From NCBI RefSeq assembly GCF_000993805.1, contig NZ_CP009961.1, positions 800,714 to 864,713 on the forward strand: 64,000 nt of DNA. Direction: 5' to 3'. A model generated the notes under the pieces. That model did not search any database. It had not been told where the DNA came from and saw only the letters and a list, made by a program, of their open reading frames with translations. The translations under genes and the position numbers were made by a program. The DNA is from Thermofilum uzonense. GTDB lineage: Archaea > Thermoproteota > Thermoprotei > Thermofilales > Thermofilaceae. This document shows, in pieces, positions 60,270 through 64,000 of this stretch. Every line of letters starts with the position of its first letter. Position 1 is the stretch's first letter.

Positions 60270-60561
60270 CCCTTAAACCAGGAACCTGATAAACATCCAC
60301 ATGTTTAAGCCTCCTAAATAAAAGAACAAAAATAGAAACCAATACTCCCACCTCAACACTACTGAGTGATATTGCCAGAATAGCAAGAGAAGAGGCCAGC
60401 TCGGGGCTCCTCGTTGATAAAGCCAGGACGGCTAGAAGCACCCCGTTAAACATGACCTCAAGCGAAATTAACACCTTCACCGCGCTCCTGCTCGAGATGG
60501 CTCCAAAAGCACCGGCCTGTATTAGAATAGCTGAAACGACAAGTAGGGACTCCATGATCAT
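60253..60561 (-). CDS. nuoK: Complex I-like subunit K
   Basis: The 102-residue protein has three helices; Glu residues in LISLEVMFNGVLLAVL and SLSSVEVGVLVSIFVLLFR are the conserved intramembrane acids of NuoK. The gene overlaps nuoJ by four bases and nuoM by 17. Confidence 0.92.
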   Translation of the reverse strand: MIMESLLVVSAILIQAGAFGAISSRSAVKVLISLEVMFNGVLLAVLALSTRSPELASSLAILAISLSSVEVGVLVSIFVLLFRRLKHVDVYQVPGLRGEEVE

Positions 60562-61055
60562 GTGTTACCCACCTCATCACCAGAGGCCAACATGATACCG
60601 GAAACTATCAGGACTGCCAAGGAAATCGTAAGGAATATTATTGCGAGGGGGTTTTGATGGAAGAGATACTCCCCTAAGCGCTCAAGATCCAGGTTCACTA
60701 CATTTATCGTATATCTCTGAACTTCGAAAAATAACGCTAGAAGAGATGCGGCCAACAACGTAGAGGTTAAGAGTGCTGGGAGTAAGGCTTTCTTCTCGAG
60801 GCCTGCCGTGCGACCTATTAGAACTACTCCGAAGACTACGAACATGACTGTTGCCCCCACGTAGACTAATGCATGAAAAACACCTATGAAGCCGTAGCCA
60901 AGGAGCGCTATCAGTGATGCTGTCGAGAGGCCTGTAACGCCTAAAAGTATAGCGGCGTAAAAGTCTTCTTCCGACTTGACCGCATATACTGCAGAGAATA
61001 TAGCTGCTAGGGAGCTCAACAGGAAGCTTAATTCTACGCCACTAGGCAGGCTCAT
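60558..61055 (-). CDS. nuoJ: Complex I-like subunit J
   Basis: The 165-residue membrane protein has five hydrophobic segments. [26 protein letters not shown] corresponds to the NuoJ helix 3 with its pi-bulge Tyr (ALVYVGA). It overlaps nuoI by 14 bases and nuoK by four. Confidence 0.9.
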   Translation of the reverse strand: MSLPSGVELSFLLSSLAAIFSAVYAVKSEEDFYAAILLGVTGLSTASLIALLGYGFIGVFHALVYVGATVMFVVFGVVLIGRTAGLEKKALLPALLTSTLLAASLLALFFEVQRYTINVVNLDLERLGEYLFHQNPLAIIFLTISLAVLIVSGIMLASGDEVGNT

Positions 61056-61518
61056 GTCTCAACCCCCTCTCCTCATCTATTACTGTTTTCAGTTTTTTGG
61101 CCCCCTCAGCGACTACTGGGGATACGGGCTCTTGCGAGAATTTTTCAGGAGTGAAAATCATTTCTTCTAGCTGTTTGAAAGCTACGTCGTGAACCTTTGT
61201 CATCTCCAAAGCGTTTTGAGGACAAATGTCAACGCAGAAACCGCAGAAAATACAGCGCTGATAGTTCACGCCTGGCCTCCCCTTCTTGTCCTCACGGGTA
61301 CGATACATCTTCATCGCGCCAGCTGGACAAATCATGGCGCAGAGACTGCACTGGATGCACTTCTCCGGGTAATACCTTATTAACCCTCTATAACCCGTCG
61401 GAAGCTCTATGTACTCCTCTGGATAGTACACTGTAATGCGATTCGGTGATATAAGGTACTTTAGACCCGTCTTTATGGCCTTTAAATGTTTACCAAACGA
61501 TTCAATAGGTTCAGACAA
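61042..61518 (-). CDS. nuoI: Complex I-like subunit I (2 x [4Fe-4S])
   Basis: Two eight-iron ferredoxin motifs, [12 protein letters not shown] and [12 protein letters not shown], ligate the N6a and N6b clusters that pass electrons to Nuo[14 protein letters not shown] is the usual start of the motif. The 158 residues agree. Overlaps nuoH by eight bases. Confidence 0.95.
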   Translation of the reverse strand: MSEPIESFGKHLKAIKTGLKYLISPNRITVYYPEEYIELPTGYRGLIRYYPEKCIQCSLCAMICPAGAMKMYRTREDKKGRPGVNYQRCIFCGFCVDICPQNALEMTKVHDVAFKQLEEMIFTPEKFSQEPVSPVVAEGAKKLKTVIDEERGLRHEPA

Positions 61519-62533
61519 TATTCACCACCCTTAAGAAAATTGATAGGAGAACAGCGATGAGTGATAGGGGAAGGTAAACCCTCCACCCCGCCCTTAAAGC
61601 CTGGTCGAGCCGGTACCTCCCGTAAACCGCTCGAAGGAACACTATGAATAACATCAGAAGGAATGATTTGATGAACAAGAATATTCCTGCCAATCCCGGG
61701 TAAATGGAGTATAGCGGTGTTATAACGGGGTTCCAGCCTGAGAGGAAGAGTATACTGTATATCAGAGTGAGAGAATAGAGCTTAAGGTATGCAAGCCCCA
61801 TCCCTATACCGAAAATAATACCACTATACTCCACGTAGGGTCCAGCAACTATTTCCTGTTCACCCTCGACGATGTCGAAGGGCAACTTGCCTGCACTCAT
61901 CACCATCCCGACAAAGAACGTAAAGGCTGCAATAGGGTTGAGAAGTAGTCCTGGTAGCCACTGCTTCGTGACTGCCTCTTCGAGATCGAGAGTCCCGTAT
62001 AGAAGGCCCATTGCGAGAGCACTAAGGAAGACGACGGCTTCATATGCTAGCCCCATAAAGGCCTCCCTTACAGCGCCCTGGATGGCGAATTTATTGTTAG
62101 AGGCCCAGCCCATGAGCATTACGGAAAGCGGTATAGAGGATATCAGTGCCAGGACGGCGGGCAGAGAGTACTGAGACTTTATGGGTACGAAGCCCGGGGC
62201 AGAGGGTATAAATGCGAAGGGAACTATGGCGAGTGTTAGAGCCATAACCGGTGCAACTACAAAGGGAGTCTTGTCAGCAGAGTCTGGAATTATAAATTCT
62301 TGAAACATGTATCTGGCTCCGTCTGCTAACATCTGCAAAACTCCTCCCAGCCTCCTGGTAACATAAAGAGGGCCTACGCGCATCTGTACCCTGGCTGCAA
62401 TCTTCCTCTCAGCCCAGATTATGATGAGTAAGACCATGAGAGCCGTTAAAAGCCCTGGAAAGACTATCGGGGCGAAGACCTGTGGGCTTAGTACTATTTT
62501 CAATAACCATGTGATTATTCCTTCAATATTCAT
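61511..62533 (-). CDS. nuoH: Complex I-like subunit H
   Basis: The 340-residue membrane subunit joins the peripheral arm to the membrane arm. The signatures [26 protein letters not shown] and, in the third loop, [20 protein letters not shown] with its acids are clear. I take the ATG at 62533 as start, with GGTGAGG just before it; a GTG three codons earlier overlaps the nuoD stop. Confidence 0.94.
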   Translation of the reverse strand: MNIEGIITWLLKIVLSPQVFAPIVFPGLLTALMVLLIIIWAERKIAARVQMRVGPLYVTRRLGGVLQMLADGARYMFQEFIIPDSADKTPFVVAPVMALTLAIVPFAFIPSAPGFVPIKSQYSLPAVLALISSIPLSVMLMGWASNNKFAIQGAVREAFMGLAYEAVVFLSALAMGLLYGTLDLEEAVTKQWLPGLLLNPIAAFTFFVGMVMSAGKLPFDIVEGEQEIVAGPYVEYSGIIFGIGMGLAYLKLYSLTLIYSILFLSGWNPVITPLYSIYPGLAGIFLFIKSFLLMLFIVFLRAVYGRYRLDQALRAGWRVYLPLSLIAVLLSIFLRVVNIV

Positions 62534-62538
62534 AACCC

Positions 62539-63756
62539 TCACCTATCACCCTCCGGCGGGAAGTAGTCGAGACTACCATAAATGGCTGGGAAATCCATAA
62601 ACCTGTGACCGGGCATAAGGTAGCGGAAGAGGATCACGTTGCGGAAACTGGGTGTCACTACTCTTAGCCTGTAAGGTTTAGTGCTGCCCGCACCGGTAAC
62701 GTGATAGAATATTTCGCCGTGCCCCATTTCGACCCTGCTTACGGCGTCCCCTTCGGGGAGTTTGAGAGAGGCAAAGATTCCGGGAAACTTGACTTGGCCT
62801 GTCTGTGCAACCTGCTGTCTTATGGCTGGTGGGAGCAGACGCGTATACTTCTCAGCAAAGATAGGGCCTTGTGGGAGCTTCTTAATTACTTGTCTTATAA
62901 GGCTCATGCTCTGCCTTATCTCCTCTACCCTGACCTGCATCCTGGCAAGGCAATCGCCGTCTTCACGCATAGGAATTTCAAACTCAAGGTCAGGGTAAGC
63001 TGCGTATCCCTCGGCAAGACGTGCATCGTACTTTACACCGCTTGCGCGGAGGTTTGGACCTACTATGCCAAGCCTGCTAGCCTCGCTCTTCTTTAAGACC
63101 CCTACCCCCTCGTACCTGGATCTGACCTGAGGGTTATCGAGGAAAATCTCCATGTAGTCTTTTAGTCTTCTCTCCATGTACCTTATAGCCTTCTCAGCCC
63201 TCTCGGGAAACGCCTGAGGCATGTCGCGCCTTACCCCTCCTGGAACGCTGTACGTATGGGTTAGTCGAGCGCCCGTGAGATCTTCCGCGAGCTGTATCCA
63301 CACCTCACGGTCGCCGAAGGCCCACATGAACATCGTTGAATGATTTAGCATTATGCCGGCGATTCCTAAGCCGTAGAGGTGGCTTGAGATCCTGTTAATC
63401 TCGGACAGGAGTACACGCAAGTATTGGGCCCTTGGTGGCGCCTCTACGTCGAGAAGTTTTTCCAATGCGAGAACTAGGCCTAATGTGACGTTGTGGCTGT
63501 CTATTATTGTCATTCTCTCTAGAAGAGGTATAGCTTTTATGACCTCTCTACCTTCAGCCAGTTTTTCCATTGTTCTGTGTACGTAGCCTATGTCCGGATC
63601 CACACTTACGATTATATCTCCTTCGAGGCGGACTATGAAGCGCATGTGCCCTGAGGAGGGATGCTGAGGACCTATGAAGAGCTCATAGATGGACTCGTCT
63701 CCCTCCTTGGCGATGAGCCTACTGTAAACAACGCCGTTTTCACTCGAGGTCGACAT
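62539..63756 (-). CDS. nuoD: Complex I-like subunit D
   Basis: The 405-residue 49-kDa subunit starts at ATG 63756 (GAGGGT before it, after a longer frame upstream within nuoC). GPQHPSSGHMRF, GYVHRTMEKLAEG, SEINRISSHLYGLG, LTGARLTHTYSVPGG and the end FMDFPAIYGSLDYFPPEGDR all fit NuoD. No CxxC pairs of a [NiFe] hydrogenase are present, so it is not a hydrogenase large subunit. The quinone-binding Tyr87 of Thermus Nqo4 aligns, without gaps, with an Ile in ERMTIIDSH. Overlaps nuoC by 17 bases. Confidence 0.95.
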   Translation of the reverse strand: MSTSSENGVVYSRLIAKEGDESIYELFIGPQHPSSGHMRFIVRLEGDIIVSVDPDIGYVHRTMEKLAEGREVIKAIPLLERMTIIDSHNVTLGLVLALEKLLDVEAPPRAQYLRVLLSEINRISSHLYGLGIAGIMLNHSTMFMWAFGDREVWIQLAEDLTGARLTHTYSVPGGVRRDMPQAFPERAEKAIRYMERRLKDYMEIFLDNPQVRSRYEGVGVLKKSEASRLGIVGPNLRASGVKYDARLAEGYAAYPDLEFEIPMREDGDCLARMQVRVEEIRQSMSLIRQVIKKLPQGPIFAEKYTRLLPPAIRQQVAQTGQVKFPGIFASLKLPEGDAVSRVEMGHGEIFYHVTGAGSTKPYRLRVVTPSFRNVILFRYLMPGHRFMDFPAIYGSLDYFPPEGDR

Positions 63757-64000
63757 AGATACCCTCCTCTTGCACCTTATAATCCTTGCGGAGCGGGGGT
63801 ATTTCGGACCACCACGGGGGTAGTAGCAGGTGTCTGAGATCAGGGTTTCCCTCAAATACTACCCCTAGCATCTCCCAGGTCTCACGCTCCAGTAGTATCG
63901 CGTTGGGCCAAACATCTATAAGGCTCTCTAGTCTAGGATTATCACGTGGGACTCTTACACGTATTTCTAAGAGCAACGATCTTAGATCATCATTATAGCT
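63740..64000 (-). CDS. nuoC: Complex I-like subunit C, partial (5' end beyond the window)
   Basis: The visible 86 codons read open up to the window edge. ERETWEMLGVVFEGNPDLRHLLLPPWW is the signature of the 30-kDa subunit NuoC, and the C-terminus is at 63740. The N-terminal part is outside. nuoA and nuoB are expected further upstream. Confidence 0.92.
   Translation of the reverse strand, partial: SYNDDLRSLLLEIRVRVPRDNPRLESLIDVWPNAILLERETWEMLGVVFEGNPDLRHLLLPPWWSEIPPLRKDYKVQEEGIYVDLE

Noticed and set aside
62539-63756. Reading nuoD as a [NiFe]-hydrogenase large subunit (Mbh/Ech type)
   Set aside because: Both CxxC pairs needed for the NiFe site are absent.
1-64000. tRNA, rRNA, CRISPR arrays, insertion sequences, provirus genes
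   Set aside because: I looked through the intergenic gaps and found no T-loop-like tRNA sequence, no regularly spaced repeats and no transposase or integrase motif. Gaps are too short for rRNA.

Overview
The window looks like a chromosomal segment of a hyperthermophilic, anaerobic, heterotrophic member of the Thermoproteota (Crenarchaeota), most probably a Thermofilum relative. The grounds are: archaeal TATA boxes about 24-28 bases in front of many start codons, which implies leaderless mRNAs; frequent GTG and TTG starts; an archaeal-type complex I gene order without nuoEFG; and a mannose-family phosphotransferase system (PTS), which among Crenarchaeota is known from Thermofilum pendens. No rRNA, tRNA, CRISPR array, insertion sequence or provirus is visible, and coding density is very high. 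Only one gap without a gene exceeds 300 bases (12972-13274). Layout. 1-9.9 kb: pyrG, a large transaldolase-like protein, an orphan MalK-type ATPase, a HAD phosphatase, a nitrilase-family amidase, a flavin reductase-like protein and a three-gene ABC-2 exporter. 10-17 kb: an MFS transporter, a LysO-type exporter, an SDR, a HAD protein, a DedA protein, a thioredoxin and a membrane-bound alpha/beta hydrolase. 17.3-21.5 kb: glycerol kinase, a GlpA-type glycerol-3-phosphate dehydrogenase, then SdhB-, SdhC- and SdhD-like subunits, which together suggest a membrane glycerol-3-phosphate dehydrogenase complex built on a succinate-dehydrogenase scaffold. 21.6-29.6 kb: a sequon-rich secreted protein, a metallophosphoesterase with a membrane insertion, feoA-feoA-feoB with a divergent DtxR-type regulator, and a STAND-like protein. 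29.6-37.4 kb: galK and galT (divergent), a membrane-tethered winged-helix protein, an MFS-GH1 operon and a DUF2139-like protein, together a probable beta-galactoside module. 37.4-42.5 kb: an ECF-type vitamin or nucleobase transporter flanked by two phosphoribosyltransferase-fold proteins. 42.5-55.3 kb: a complete PTS region (EI, HPr, IIA, IIB, fused IIC-IID) with NagA, a GlmS-like protein that has lost its glutaminase nucleophile, a ceramidase-like hydrolase, a Gfo/Idh/MocA oxidoreductase, a TIM-barrel-like protein of PTS clusters, a HAD phosphatase and a SIS protein. 55.3-64 kb: nuoC(partial)-D-H-I-J-K-M-L-N on the minus strand. How the parts fit. The PTS would phosphorylate an N-acyl amino sugar during uptake, NagA would deacylate the 6-phosphate and the GlmS-like protein would deaminate and isomerise it to a glycolytic ester. 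Glycerol would enter through GlpK and the GlpA/SDH-like complex, delivering electrons to the membrane, where the complex I-like enzyme also works. The two most unusual systems are the GlpA-SDH-like hybrid and the archaeal PTS amino-sugar cluster. Functions come from motif recognition by eye; no database search was run.
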